Shown: positions 8,057-17,252, counted from the stretch's first letter. The stretch is 64,000 nucleotides of DNA from Amycolatopsis sp. FBCC-B4732 (GCF_023008405.1 NZ_CP095376.1:1326001-1390000); one strand, 5' to 3'. Notes: generated by a model not told the origin, from the letters alone. Program-made: numbers and translations.

Positions 8057-8515
8057 ATGGGTGTTCCCACCGCGACCCACGAGCACCGCGCCCGCACTGC
8101 CGGGAGCGTCGTCGTGGTCCTGGGTGTGCTCGCCGCGGCCTTCGCGGTGACGTCGTTCATCGTGCCGCGGTCCGCGCGCGGGCCCGCCAAGGAAGCGCCC
8201 GTGGCCGCGACGGTCGCGCCGGCCGCCGTGCGGACGGTCAGCCGGACCGTCGTCTACGAACTGCTCGGCCCGGACGGCGCCCGCAACGTCACCTACGCCG
8301 CCGCGGGCTCGGCGCTCGCGCAGCGGGCCCAGGTGACGACGCCGTGGTCGGTCACCTTCACCCGGACCGGCCCCGCCGACCGCACCGAGTTCTACAGCGT
8401 CGCCGCGCAGAACCCCGGGCCCGGCGAACTTCGCTGCCGGATCGTCGTCGACGGCGTCGTGGTCGCCGAGAAGGCCGTCGCCGAGGCGGGACGCCTCTTC
8501 AGCTGCGCCGTCTGA
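8057..8515 (+). CDS. MmpS-like membrane-anchored accessory protein
   Basis: A 152-residue protein. An N-terminal membrane anchor (SVVVVLGVLAAAFAVTSFIV) is followed by an extracytoplasmic beta-domain of MmpS type (VVYELLGPDGARNVTYAAAG, TTPWSVTF, then the LRCRIVVDGVVV and FSCAV strands, with a likely disulphide). In mycobacteria MmpS partners MmpL lipid or siderophore exporters; here no MmpL is nearby, so the protein may act alone. An in-frame GTG 9 codons upstream is an alternative start; the ATG has the purine-rich GAGAGAAGA ahead of it. Confidence 0.75.
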   Translation: MGVPTATHEHRARTAGSVVVVLGVLAAAFAVTSFIVPRSARGPAKEAPVAATVAPAAVRTVSRTVVYELLGPDGARNVTYAAAGSALAQRAQVTTPWSVTFTRTGPADRTEFYSVAAQNPGPGELRCRIVVDGVVVAEKAVAEAGRLFSCAV

Positions 8516-8557
8516 GCCCGGCCACCCGAGCCCCCGAAAAGAGGGAAGATCGGCGGC

Positions 8558-9304
8558 GTGCACGACGCCGCGATCACCTTCGGGCCCGCTTTGGTGGCGG
8601 TCCTGGTCCTGCTCGCCGTCGCCGGGGCCGCCGTCGTCCGCTGGGGTGAGCTCGGGCAGGGCCGCGCGGTGCTGGTCGCCGCCGCCCGGGCGGTCGCCCA
8701 GCTGGCGCTGGTGTCGCTGGTCATCACCGCGGTCCTCCGCTCGGCCCCGCTCACCGGCCTGTTCGTGCTGCTGATGTTCACCATCGCCGCGGTGACGTCG
8801 GCGCGGCGCGTCGGGACCTGGGCGAACCTGCCGTGGACCGCCGCGGCGATCGCCGCCGGGGTCGTGCCCGTGCTGGCGCTGGTCCTCGGCGCAGGCGTCG
8901 TCCCCCTGAAGCCGATCGCGGTAGTGCCGATCGCCGGCATCGTGATCGGCGGTGCGATGACCGCGACGTCACAAGCCGCGCGCCGGGCGCTCGACGAGCT
9001 CAAGTCCCGCCACGGCGAGTACGAAGCCGCGCTCGCCCTCGGCTTCCTGCCCCGCCCGGCCGCCCTCGAGATCTGCCGCCCGTCGGCCGGGCACGCGCTG
9101 ATCCCGGCGCTCGACCAGACCCGCACGGTCGGCCTGGTGACGCTGCCGGGCGCCTACGTCGGCGTCCTGCTGGGCGGCGCCGGGCCGATCGAAGCGGGGT
9201 TGACGCAGGTGCTGGTGCTGATCGGGCTCCTCGCGGCCGAAGCCGTCTCGATCCTGGTGACCGTGCAGCTCGTCGCGGCCGGGAAGCTCAGCCGAGCGGC
9301 GTAG
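8558..9304 (+). CDS. FetB/UPF0014-like ABC transporter permease
   Basis: A 248-residue membrane protein with about seven hydrophobic segments. Features of the UPF0014 (YbbM/FetB) family are the N-terminal AARAVAQLALVSLVI, the cytoplasmic SQAARRALDELKSRHGEYEAALALGF, and the loop QTRTVGLVTLPGAYVGVLLGG. FetB works with the ATPase FetA in iron export in E. coli; no ATPase gene is adjacent. It starts with GTG. Its end overlaps the convergent phosphatase gene by 17 bases. Confidence 0.85.
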   Translation: MHDAAITFGPALVAVLVLLAVAGAAVVRWGELGQGRAVLVAAARAVAQLALVSLVITAVLRSAPLTGLFVLLMFTIAAVTSARRVGTWANLPWTAAAIAAGVVPVLALVLGAGVVPLKPIAVVPIAGIVIGGAMTATSQAARRALDELKSRHGEYEAALALGFLPRPAALEICRPSAGHALIPALDQTRTVGLVTLPGAYVGVLLGGAGPIEAGLTQVLVLIGLLAAEAVSILVTVQLVAAGKLSRAA

Positions 9305-9974
9305 CCAGGTGCCCGGTGTCGTTGAAGCGCCGGATGATCCAGGTGTCGCCGTGCAGCACCAGGTGCGAGATCGAGCCGTTGTCCGCGCCGAGGAACGCGA
9401 ACCGCTCGACCGAGCGGCCGGCCTGCGCGAACACCTCCCCGATCACGCCGCCGTGGGTGAACACGGCGACGCGCTGGTCCGGGTGCGCGGCCGCGATCCG
9501 CGTCAGCGCGCCGCGCAGGCGGGCGCCGAACCGCTCGTCGGATTCCGCGCCCGGGATGACGTCCCAGCGCTGCTCGCTCCACAGCCGGTCGACGATCGGG
9601 TGGCCTTCGGCGGTGTACTTCCGGAAGAGCCCGTTTTCCCAGTCGCCGAGGTGGATCTCGCGCAGGTCCGGCTCGACGACCGGGGTGATCCCGAGCTTCT
9701 CCGCCAGCGGTGCGGCGGTTTCGGCGGTGCGGCGCAGCGTCGTCACATAGATCGCGTCGATCCGCTCGCCCGCCAGCCGGTCGCCGACGCGCCGGGCGTG
9801 GTCGCGGCCGTCGGGGGCGAGCTCCGGGTCGGCCTGGCCGTCGACCAGCTCGAACGGGTTTTCGCCTCGGGCGGGAGCCGACTCGCCGTGCCGCACCAGG
9901 AAGATCTCCGTCGCGCCCGGCGGCGGGCTGAAGCGGTGCTGGCGGTACTCGATCTCCTGCTCAGGGGTGCTCAT
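9288..9974 (-). CDS. Histidine phosphatase family protein
   Basis: A 228-residue phosphoglycerate-mutase-like phosphatase. The catalytic LVRHGES is at about 26-32, the second-shell TTLRRTAETA at about 79, the proton donor in REIHLGDWE at about 105, and the second histidine in VAVFTHGGVIG at about 172. All key residues are present, so it should be active. The substrate is not predictable from sequence. It lies 10 bases downstream of the antiporter gene on the same strand and is probably cotranscribed. Confidence 0.9.
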   Translation of the reverse strand: MSTPEQEIEYRQHRFSPPPGATEIFLVRHGESAPARGENPFELVDGQADPELAPDGRDHARRVGDRLAGERIDAIYVTTLRRTAETAAPLAEKLGITPVVEPDLREIHLGDWENGLFRKYTAEGHPIVDRLWSEQRWDVIPGAESDERFGARLRGALTRIAAAHPDQRVAVFTHGGVIGEVFAQAGRSVERFAFLGADNGSISHLVLHGDTWIIRRFNDTGHLATPLG

Positions 9975-9984
9975 GGCCCCGACA

Positions 9985-11868
9985 TTATCCGAGTTGCTTG
10001 TCCACGAAACACCACCGCCAGGTCTCCCCGGGTTCGAAGCTCCGCATCACCGGGTGCCGGCTTTCGTGGAAGTGCCGGGTGGCGTGCCGGCGCGGCGAGG
10101 AGTCGCAGCAGGCGACGTTGCCGCACTTCAGGCACATCCGCAGGTGCACCCAGGTGGTGCCCTCCTCGACGCAGGCCGCGCAGGTGTCCGGCGAGCTGGG
10201 CTCGCGCTCGACCCACTCGTGGGCCAGGTGCTTGCACGAGCCGGCCGTCGCGGCCGGTGTGCGCAGCTCGCGGCCTTCGACTTCGGGCTCTTCCTCGTCG
10301 CGGTCCAGCATGGACTCTTCGATGTCGAGCCGCTCCAGGACCTTCCGCAGGACGTCGTCGTCGGCGCTGCCGGCGTCACGGGCCTTCAGGAACTGCTCGC
10401 GTTCCACCTCGAGGAGCTGGATCCGCAGGCGGCGGTAGGCGTCGCTCGGCGTCTCGGCGAGCACGCTTTGGCGGCCGAGCTGTTCCCACGCGGAGTCGGA
10501 GCGGTTCTGCAGCCGGTCGCGGATGCGCTGGATGATCTCCGGCGGGTCGTCCGGCCGCTGGATCTCCTCGAGCTTCGCCAGCGCCGCCGTGGTCATGTCG
10601 TGCAGCACGGACGCTTCCTGCAGCGCGTCCTCCGCCGGGTCGGGCCGCGGCAGGCGCAGCCGCCGGATCAGCGGCGGCAGCGTCATGCCCTGCACGGCGA
10701 GCGTGCCGGCCACGACGACGAACGCGGCAAGCACCAGCACGGCCCGCTGCGGGGTGTCCGCCGGCAGCACGAAGGCCGCGGCGAGCGTGACGACCCCGCG
10801 CATGCCCGCCCAGGAGATCACCGCCGAGTAGCGCCACGGCCAGATCTTCGACCGGGTCTTGCCGGGCAGGAACCGCCGTTCCAGCCGTTTCACGGTGCCG
10901 ATCCCGACCAGCCACAGCATCCGCGTGAAGATCGTCGCGGCGAGCACCGCCACGCAGATCCACGTCAGCATGCCCAGCGACAGCCCGGATTCGCCCACTT
11001 CGGACAGGATCCGCCGCAGCTGCAGGCCGATCAGCAGGAAGACCATGTTCTCCAGCAGGAACGCGATGGTCTGCCAGTTCAGCCTGCTGGCCAGCCGGGC
11101 CGAGCCGGAGAGGATCTTCGGTGCCTTGTGCCCCAGGATGAGCCCGGCGACGACCACGGCGAGCACGCCGGACCCGTGGATCGCCTCGGTCGGGATGTAG
11201 GCGATGAACGGCACCGCGAACGACAGCGCGGTGTCCAGCACCGGCTCGTTCAGCCGGGCGCGGATGAACGCGGCCACGAACCCGACGACCAGCCCGAGCA
11301 CGATCCCGCCGATGGCCGCGCGCAGGAAGTCGGCGCCGACCTGCCAGAAGCTGACCGAGCCGGCCAGCGCGGCGATGGCCGTGCGCAGGGCGACCAGCGC
11401 GGCCGCGTCGTTGAAGAGGCTCTCGCCTTCGAGCAGCCGGATCAGCTTGCGGGGCATGCCGACCCGGCGGGCCACGACGCTGGCCGCGACCGCGTCCGGC
11501 GGCGCCACGATCGCCCCGAGCGCGATGCCGCCGGCCAGCGGGAGGCCGGGGATCACCGCCCAGGCGACCAGCCCGACCCCGAACGCGGTGAACACGACCA
11601 GCCCGACCGACATCAGCCCGATCGCGCCGCGGTTCTTCCGGAAGTCGACCAGCGACGTCTGGATGGCCGCCGAGTACAGCAGCGGGGGGAGCAGGCCGAG
11701 CAGCACGACCTCGGGGTCGAGGTGGTACTCGGGCACGCCGGGGACGTACGACGCCGCGACGCCGACGACGATCAGGCACAACGGGGCGGACCAGTCCAGC
11801 CGCCGCGCCACGGCGCTGACGACGAGGACCGTCACGACCAGCGCCACTATCTCTGCCGCTATGTGCAC
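9985..11868 (-). CDS. CPA1 Na+/H+ antiporter with C-terminal UBP-type zinc finger
   Basis: A 627-residue protein. Residues 1-400 form a 12-helix CPA1 exchanger with the ion-binding APPDAV and EGESLFNDAAALVALR motifs. A cytoplasmic helical region follows to about 540. The last 85 residues are a UBP-type zinc finger (CKHLAHEWVE, then DTCAACVEEGTTWVHLRMCL, CGNVACCDSS and HATRHFHESRHPVM). In eukaryotes this finger binds the C-terminus of ubiquitin. Its role in bacteria is unknown; fusion to antiporters is seen in actinobacteria, which have Pup rather than classical ubiquitin. It starts with GTG. Confidence 0.9.
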   Translation of the reverse strand: MHIAAEIVALVVTVLVVSAVARRLDWSAPLCLIVVGVAASYVPGVPEYHLDPEVVLLGLLPPLLYSAAIQTSLVDFRKNRGAIGLMSVGLVVFTAFGVGLVAWAVIPGLPLAGGIALGAIVAPPDAVAASVVARRVGMPRKLIRLLEGESLFNDAAALVALRTAIAALAGSVSFWQVGADFLRAAIGGIVLGLVVGFVAAFIRARLNEPVLDTALSFAVPFIAYIPTEAIHGSGVLAVVVAGLILGHKAPKILSGSARLASRLNWQTIAFLLENMVFLLIGLQLRRILSEVGESGLSLGMLTWICVAVLAATIFTRMLWLVGIGTVKRLERRFLPGKTRSKIWPWRYSAVISWAGMRGVVTLAAAFVLPADTPQRAVLVLAAFVVVAGTLAVQGMTLPPLIRRLRLPRPDPAEDALQEASVLHDMTTAALAKLEEIQRPDDPPEIIQRIRDRLQNRSDSAWEQLGRQSVLAETPSDAYRRLRIQLLEVEREQFLKARDAGSADDDVLRKVLERLDIEESMLDRDEEEPEVEGRELRTPAATAGSCKHLAHEWVEREPSSPDTCAACVEEGTTWVHLRMCLKCGNVACCDSSPRRHATRHFHESRHPVMRSFEPGETWRWCFVDKQLG

Positions 11869-11901
11869 GGGGTAATCATTACCCGCCCGCCGCGGCGGGT
11901 G

Positions 11902-12309
11902 TCACCTGGCCAGCTCGGGGAGCACTTCGGCGACCAGCTGGGTGTCCATGTACTCGGTGATCTCGCGGATCCGGCCGCCCTCGAGCCGGAAGACGAAGCA
12001 GTACTGGTTGTCGTAGCGCTGCCCGGTCTTGGTGGCGACGCTGCCCCGCGTCTCGACCACGACGACGTCGTCCTCGGCCACGAACCGGCTCGCGGTGCTC
12101 GTGTAGACGCCGTCGAACTGCTCGCCGAGCGGCCCGAGCAGGTCCCGGCGGACGGAGTCCTTGCCGGCGAAGCTGCCGGACCAGCTGTTGTGCCCGCCGA
12201 CGGTCCAGGTGACGTCGTCGGCCATGGCGGCGACCAGCGGCCGGATGTCGCCGGTGGCCCAGGCGTCGAAGGCGGTTCTCAGGAGTTCCTTGTTTTCGGC
12301 TGCGCTCAT
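11902..12309 (-). CDS. SnoaL-like / NTF2-fold protein
   Basis: A 135-residue single-domain protein with the NTF2/SnoaL pattern: N-terminal helices (LLRTAFDAWATGDIRPLVAAMADDVTWT), a strand-rich core (VVVVETRGSVATKTGQRYDN) and a terminal FRLEGGRIREITEYMDT. The family includes polyketide cyclases and isomerases and many uncharacterised proteins, and no catalytic residues can be assigned. It lies 33 bases upstream of the antiporter gene on the same strand and may be the first gene of that operon. Confidence 0.8.
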   Translation of the reverse strand: MSAAENKELLRTAFDAWATGDIRPLVAAMADDVTWTVGGHNSWSGSFAGKDSVRRDLLGPLGEQFDGVYTSTASRFVAEDDVVVVETRGSVATKTGQRYDNQYCFVFRLEGGRIREITEYMDTQLVAEVLPELAR

Positions 12310-12364
12310 GGCTGGTAGTCAACACGCTGGAGCGCGCTCCAGGGCAAGTTCGTAGGCTGGGTTC

Positions 12365-13750
12365 GTGACGACGGTGGAGACCGCGGCCGGCGCTCTGCGC
12401 GGGTCCGAGCGGGACGGGGTCAGGACCTTCCTCGGCGTGCCCTACGCCGAGCCGCCGGTGGGGGAGCTGCGGTTCCGCGCGCCCCGGCCGGCGCCGCCCT
12501 GGTCCGGGCTCCGCGACGCCGTCGAGTGGGCATCCCGGGCACCGCAGCCGGAGCTGACCGGGCGCGGCATCACCGGCGACGAGGACTGCCTCTACCTGAA
12601 CGTCTACGCGCCGGCGGCGCCCGGCTCGTACCCCGTGCTCGTCTGGATCCACGGTGGCGGCGGCGTGATGGGCGCGCCGCACCAGTTCGACGCCTCCGCG
12701 TACGCCCGCGCCGGCGTGGTGGTCGTGACCGTCGCCTACCGGCTCGGCGTGCTCGGGATGCTGCACCTGCCCGGCGTCGCCGACTCGAACCTGTCCCTGC
12801 GCGACCAGGTCGCGGCGCTCGGGTGGGTGCGCGACAACGTCGGCGCGTTCGGGGGTGACCCGGGCCGGGTGACGCTCGCCGGGCAGTCCAACGGCGGCCG
12901 CACGGTCGGGACGCTGCTCGCCGTGCCCGCCACGCGCGGGCTGGTCCACCAGGCGATCGTGCAGAGCGGCACCGGCGTCGGCTCGGTCGTGCACACCCCG
13001 GCCGAGGGCGCGGCGATCGCTTCGGCGGTCCTCGCCGAGCTGGACGTCTCGCCGGAGGACCTCGCGACTCTGCCCGTGACGCGGATTCTCGCGGCGCAGC
13101 AACGGGTTTCGGCGGTGTCCGGCACGAAGGTGACCTACCGCGTGGTCGTCGGGGACGAGCTGCTGCCGGAACGCCCGCTGGACGCCGTCCGCGAGGTCCC
13201 GCTGCTCATCGGGACGACGGCCGACGAGGAGGACCTGTTCAGCTGGCTGCAGTCGGGTGGCGCGAAGCTCCTGGGCGTCGGGTCGACGATGCTGGACGCC
13301 ACCGAGGTCGAGAAGGCCGTCTCGGCGTACGGCGAGTTGCTCGACTGGCCCGAAGAGCAGATCCGCAACCGCGCGCTGACCGCGGGTGACTGGTGGATCC
13401 CGGCGATCCGGTTCGCCGAGAGGCAGCCGGCCGCCTGGATGTACCGGCTCGACTGGCGGATCGCCCCGCGCGGCAAGGGCCTCGGCGCGCCGCACGGGCT
13501 GGATCTGCCGTTGACGTTCGACGACATCCGCAACAAGAACTGGCGGTTCCTCTTCGCCGGCCGGACGTTCCCGGCCGAGCGCATGCAGGCGATGGCGACG
13601 GAGATGTTCGGCGCCTGGGTCCGGTTCATCGCGACCGGCGACCCGGGCTGGCCCCGCTACACGGGCGACGACCGCGTGACGCATCTCTTCGACGACGTCT
13701 CGACGACGGTCTCGGACCCCGACCGCGCCCAGCGCCTCCTCTGGGAATGA
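12365..13750 (+). CDS. Type B carboxylesterase
   Basis: A 461-residue alpha/beta-hydrolase of the carboxylesterase type B family. It shows the N-terminal FLGVPYAEPPVGELRFR, the EDCLYLNVYAP signature, an oxyanion-hole HGGGG variant (WIHGGGGVMG), the nucleophile Ser175 in GQSNGG (usually GESAGG) and a terminal histidine in GAPHGLDLP. Short-chain ester hydrolysis is likely. No signal peptide is seen. The GTG start is at the beginning of family homology. It is divergent from the SnoaL gene. Confidence 0.88.
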   Translation: MTTVETAAGALRGSERDGVRTFLGVPYAEPPVGELRFRAPRPAPPWSGLRDAVEWASRAPQPELTGRGITGDEDCLYLNVYAPAAPGSYPVLVWIHGGGGVMGAPHQFDASAYARAGVVVVTVAYRLGVLGMLHLPGVADSNLSLRDQVAALGWVRDNVGAFGGDPGRVTLAGQSNGGRTVGTLLAVPATRGLVHQAIVQSGTGVGSVVHTPAEGAAIASAVLAELDVSPEDLATLPVTRILAAQQRVSAVSGTKVTYRVVVGDELLPERPLDAVREVPLLIGTTADEEDLFSWLQSGGAKLLGVGSTMLDATEVEKAVSAYGELLDWPEEQIRNRALTAGDWWIPAIRFAERQPAAWMYRLDWRIAPRGKGLGAPHGLDLPLTFDDIRNKNWRFLFAGRTFPAERMQAMATEMFGAWVRFIATGDPGWPRYTGDDRVTHLFDDVSTTVSDPDRAQRLLWE

Positions 13751-14011
13751 CCGAGGCGGCCGGCGGCGTGCATCGGCCCGTGTGTAGCAGAAGGGCGAGT
13801 GGCTGCGACCTGGTACTCGTCCCCGATGCCCACGCGAACCGGAGACAGCTGGATGAGCTCAGATGCCCGTCCGGATCTGGCTCGACAACCCTCGTTCGGT
13901 CTTGCGCTCGGTGACGCGGCCATGGCAGCTCCTGACCCGGAAGCAGGACGCCTGGCCGCGGTGAAGAGCCGGGACCATCGGCCGGGAGCCGGTTGACAGC
14001 GCCTCCTCCGG
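13751..14011. other. Intergenic stretch with no recognisable gene
   Basis: Between the carboxylesterase stop and the 50-bp palindrome only short overlapping readings occur on both strands, none with a good ribosome-binding site or recognisable domain. A minus-strand reading contains ELIQLSPVRVGIGDEYQVAA, which looks protein-like, but I cannot assign it. It may be a decayed gene end. Confidence 0.4.
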
Positions 14012-14061
14012 ACCTGACCGAGGGCGGCACTTTCACGTGAAAGTGCCGCCCTCGGTCAGGT
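14012..14061. terminator. Perfect 50-bp palindrome, bidirectional terminator
   Basis: Every base from 14012 to 14036 pairs with 14061 back to 14037, so the two 25-base arms meet at a central CACGTG with no spacer. It sits between the 3' ends of two convergent genes and immediately after the csxA stop, so a bidirectional transcription terminator is the natural reading. Confidence 0.8.
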
Positions 14062-14062
14062 G

Positions 14063-17000
14063 CTAGACGGTGATCTTGTCGACGTTCGGGCCGCCGTTGG
14101 CGGTCGTCGCGGTCGCCTTGATCTTGTTCGTCCCCGCGGTCAAGGTGACCGGGATCGTGACCGTCTGCCACGTGTCCCAGTTGCCCGTGCCGCCGAAGGC
14201 CACCGCGGACGCCACCTTCGTACCGTTCACCGTGAGGTCCATCGGCCGGTTCACCGTGGTGCCGTTGGCGTACCGCAGGACGACGTTCGCGGGGCCGGCC
14301 GAAGCCGCGTTGACGGTGAACTCCACCGCGCTGCCCGTCGCGTTGTCGTAGTTGACGAAGCCGGTGCCGGTGAAGCCGGCGTGGTTCGACTCCGCGACGC
14401 CGTTGGTGATCGTGGCGTTCTCGGCCTGGTAGTCGGCGGGGTTGCCGGGGGTGACCGTGCCGTCCGCCGGGATCGTCTTCGTCCCGGTGTTCCAGCCCGC
14501 GACCCGCACGGACGGCTTGGCGCCCTTGAGGTCCGCGGTCCGGTACGTCGCCGTCAGCGTCGTCGACTCGCCGGGCCAGAGGGTGACCTGGTTGTCGGTC
14601 CACCGCACCGGCAGCACCGGCGCGCCCGCCGCGCCGACCACGTGCGCGTCGACGAAGAACGCCGGCACCTTGCCGGCCGCCGGGTTCGTCAGCGTCACCT
14701 TGGTCGTGGTGGTGCCGTCGCCGTTCGTCGTCGTGCTGGCGGTCGAGCCCAGCGGAACCTGGGCCAGGCCGTTCAGGCCGGACAGGTCCGCGTAGGCCGA
14801 CTGAGGCGTGTAGTACCAGTCGCTGTTGCCCCAGTCGAGCGTGTCGGCCTTGGTGGACAGCCAGTACACGTTCCGGCTGACCTCCTTGCCCGACGAGTCG
14901 GTGAGCACCAGCTTCGCCAGGTACGTCGTCGACAGCCCGCTCACCGAGCCGATGGTCAGCGCGGTCGTCTTCGCGCCGTCACCGCCCACCGAAACGGCCT
15001 TGGACTGGTCGTACTTCGCCGTCCCGTCCAGGTTGAACAGCTGCACGCGCGCGGTGAGGCCCGACGCCGCGTCGTGGTTGTGGTTCACCACGACCACCGA
15101 CTTGGTGTCGTACGAGTACTGGATGTGCAGCGGCTCGTTCGCCTTCTTGGCCCCGAAGTAGGAGCCGTTCTGGTCGAGGTAGGCGTCGAACAGCTGCCAG
15201 TGCAGCGACGTCCAGCCGCTGTTGAGCATCCAGTAGATGATCCCGGTGGCCGGGTTCGAGCCGTCGCTGAAGTTGCGCGAGTGCGACTCGAACTCGGCGC
15301 GGACGTTCTCGTACTGCGCCAGCTGCGCCTTCCGGACGTAGTCGTCGAGGTTCGCCGGCTTGCCGTAGCGGCCGGCCAGCGCGTCGCCGAACAGCTTCAG
15401 GTTGCCGAACGTCGAGGACGAGGACCGGTGGTACTGCGTGGCCGACGGGTTCTTCCACAGCGTGTCGAGCTCGCTCGAGGACATCATCCGCTTGAGCGTG
15501 TCCATGGTCGGGATGTCCGGCCCGGCACTGGTTTCGGAGTTGAAGCTCCACGCGCCGCCGAGGTCGGTGTGCGCCTTGTCGTACCAGTAGTTCGGCGGGA
15601 CGTAGTCGTACGGCCCGTTCATCTTCATGCCGGACGACCCGAGCTGCGGCGACGACTTCGCCGACGCGGCCGGGACCACCGGGGTGGGCCAGTCCGCGGC
15701 GCTCAGCGCGTCGAGGTAGTTCTTCTCGATGGTCGCGTCCGGGGCGAAGTCGCTGCCGATGAGGAACGAGATGACGCTCGGGTGGTCGCGCAGGCGCTCG
15801 GCCTCCGCGGTCATCGACGCCTTCGCGACCGGGTAGTCCGCGGCGGTCCACGGGTCACCCTTCTCGTCGCCGTTGACCTGGCCCTCCCACTTGTCGCAGC
15901 ACTCCCAGCCGGGCAGCGTCAGCACGCCCATCCGGTCGGCGAGGTCGAAGAACTCGTCCGGCTCGATGTGCCCTTCCAGGCGCACGGTGTTGAGCCCGAG
16001 GTCCTTGACGTAGGCGAGCTTGTCCGCCGCGTACTGCTCGTTCCAGCGCAGGAACAGGTCCGGCGAGTAGCCGCCGCCCTTGATCAGCAGCGGGCGCCCG
16101 TTGATCGTGTACGCCCGGCCGCCGCTCGCGTTCTTGTTCGCCGTCACCTGGCGGACGCCGAAGCTCGAGTGCGAGGTGTCCGACGCGGTTCCGCCGACGG
16201 CCGCGGTCAGGTCGAGGTCGTAGAGCGGCTGCCCGCCCATCCCGGCCGGCCACCAGACCTGCGGGTTGTCGATCCCGACCACGCCGAACGTGACGGTCTT
16301 CTTTTCTTTGGCGGCCAGGGAAACGGTCTGGGTGATCGGTTTGCCGGCGACCGTGCCGGACACCGTCGCCGAGACCGCGGCCGCGGAGTCGTTGCGGACG
16401 TCGGCCTTCACCGTGAGGTCGGCGTGGCTCAGCCCGGTCAGCTTCGTCACGACGTGGCCGCCGCGCAGCGCCACCGGGCCGCTGCGCCGGACGAGGACGT
16501 CCCGCACGATGCCCATGTTCTGGTCCGGCGGGGTCTGGGCCCAGTCGATCCAGCCCATCGACAGGTCCTTGTTCGGGTCGTTCGGGTAGACCTTGAACGC
16601 GATGCTGTTCGTGCCCGCCTTCACCTGCGCGGTGATATCCAGGTCGTGGCGGGTGTAGGCGCCGTTGACCTGGGACTTGTCCGCGATCCGCGTCCCGTTG
16701 ACCCAGACGTCGGCCTTGGACAGCACGCCGCTGAAGTCGAGGTACGTCCGCTGCGTGGTGTCGGTGACGGTGAGGTCGGTGCGGTACCACCAAGGGACCT
16801 GAAAGTCCCCGGTCGGCACGTTCTTCATGTTGGTGGAGTAGAACGGGTCAGCGTACTTGCCGTTGGCCAGCAGGCCGGCGTAGACGGTCGAGCGCGGGCC
16901 GACCGGGTACCAGCCCGAGGTGTTGTACCCCGGCTTGGACACCGCCGAGTCGTCGCTCACCTGCGCCGACGTCTGGATCAGGAAGCCGGGGACGGCGGTG

Positions 17001-17134
17001 GCCGGGGCCGCGGCCGCGACGACCGCTCGCACCGGGACCTGCCCGGTGGCCGACGCGACGGTGGCTCCGCTCACCGCGACGGCCAGCGAGGCCGCCACGA
17101 GGAGAGTCCGGGTTCTTTTCTGCCGATAGCTCAC
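14063..17134 (-). CDS. csxA: Secreted exo-beta-D-glucosaminidase (GH2) with C-terminal CBM
   Basis: A 1023-residue secreted glycoside hydrolase. It has a signal peptide (residues 1 to about 30-46), a GH2 jelly-roll and Ig-like domains, and a TIM barrel with general acid Asp462 in LIGSDFAPD and nucleophile Glu534 in FNSETSAGP. Both are offset by 7 from the published Amycolatopsis orientalis CsxA residues. Further beta-domains follow, and the last about 130 residues (from YQAENATITNGVAESNHAGF) are a CBM35-like module. It releases GlcN from chitosan ends. GTG start: AGGAGG lies 7 bases upstream. A palindromic operator lies in the promoter, and the gene ends against a perfect palindrome. Confidence 0.93.
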   Translation of the reverse strand: MSYRQKRTRTLLVAASLAVAVSGATVASATGQVPVRAVVAAAAPATAVPGFLIQTSAQVSDDSAVSKPGYNTSGWYPVGPRSTVYAGLLANGKYADPFYSTNMKNVPTGDFQVPWWYRTDLTVTDTTQRTYLDFSGVLSKADVWVNGTRIADKSQVNGAYTRHDLDITAQVKAGTNSIAFKVYPNDPNKDLSMGWIDWAQTPPDQNMGIVRDVLVRRSGPVALRGGHVVTKLTGLSHADLTVKADVRNDSAAAVSATVSGTVAGKPITQTVSLAAKEKKTVTFGVVGIDNPQVWWPAGMGGQPLYDLDLTAAVGGTASDTSHSSFGVRQVTANKNASGGRAYTINGRPLLIKGGGYSPDLFLRWNEQYAADKLAYVKDLGLNTVRLEGHIEPDEFFDLADRMGVLTLPGWECCDKWEGQVNGDEKGDPWTAADYPVAKASMTAEAERLRDHPSVISFLIGSDFAPDATIEKNYLDALSAADWPTPVVPAASAKSSPQLGSSGMKMNGPYDYVPPNYWYDKAHTDLGGAWSFNSETSAGPDIPTMDTLKRMMSSSELDTLWKNPSATQYHRSSSSTFGNLKLFGDALAGRYGKPANLDDYVRKAQLAQYENVRAEFESHSRNFSDGSNPATGIIYWMLNSGWTSLHWQLFDAYLDQNGSYFGAKKANEPLHIQYSYDTKSVVVVNHNHDAASGLTARVQLFNLDGTAKYDQSKAVSVGGDGAKTTALTIGSVSGLSTTYLAKLVLTDSSGKEVSRNVYWLSTKADTLDWGNSDWYYTPQSAYADLSGLNGLAQVPLGSTASTTTNGDGTTTTKVTLTNPAAGKVPAFFVDAHVVGAAGAPVLPVRWTDNQVTLWPGESTTLTATYRTADLKGAKPSVRVAGWNTGTKTIPADGTVTPGNPADYQAENATITNGVAESNHAGFTGTGFVNYDNATGSAVEFTVNAASAGPANVVLRYANGTTVNRPMDLTVNGTKVASAVAFGGTGNWDTWQTVTIPVTLTAGTNKIKATATTANGGPNVDKITV

Positions 17135-17181
17135 TAGCGCGCCTCCTAGGCACCCACGGCGGCGGGGGACTGCGGACTTTC

Positions 17182-17200
17182 GTTAGGGAACTTTCCTAAC
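17182..17200. promoter_or_regulatory. Palindromic operator upstream of csxA
   Basis: GTTAGGGAACTTTCCTAAC is a 19-base inverted repeat with a single mismatch, 48 bases upstream of the csxA start. It resembles the TTAGGAAA...TTTCCTAA-type element reported upstream of actinobacterial chitosanase genes and bound by the ROK-family repressor CsnR. That match is from memory and should be verified. No ROK gene is in the window. Confidence 0.6.
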
Positions 17201-17252
17201 AATTGCGGACGATGGTAGCGGTCCGATCACGCGGAGAACAGGGGCGTTCCCG

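Noticed and set aside
9967..12318. 783-codon plus-strand reading opposite the antiporter
   Set aside because: Antisense shadow: histidine/arginine/glutamine-rich and without recognisable domains; the minus strand carries a clear CPA1 antiporter.
14060..17137. Plus-strand open reading frame of over 1000 codons opposite csxA
   Set aside because: It is arginine/valine-rich low-complexity sequence from the antisense of a high-GC gene, with no domain, RBS or conserved motif. CsxA on the other strand has catalytic residues.
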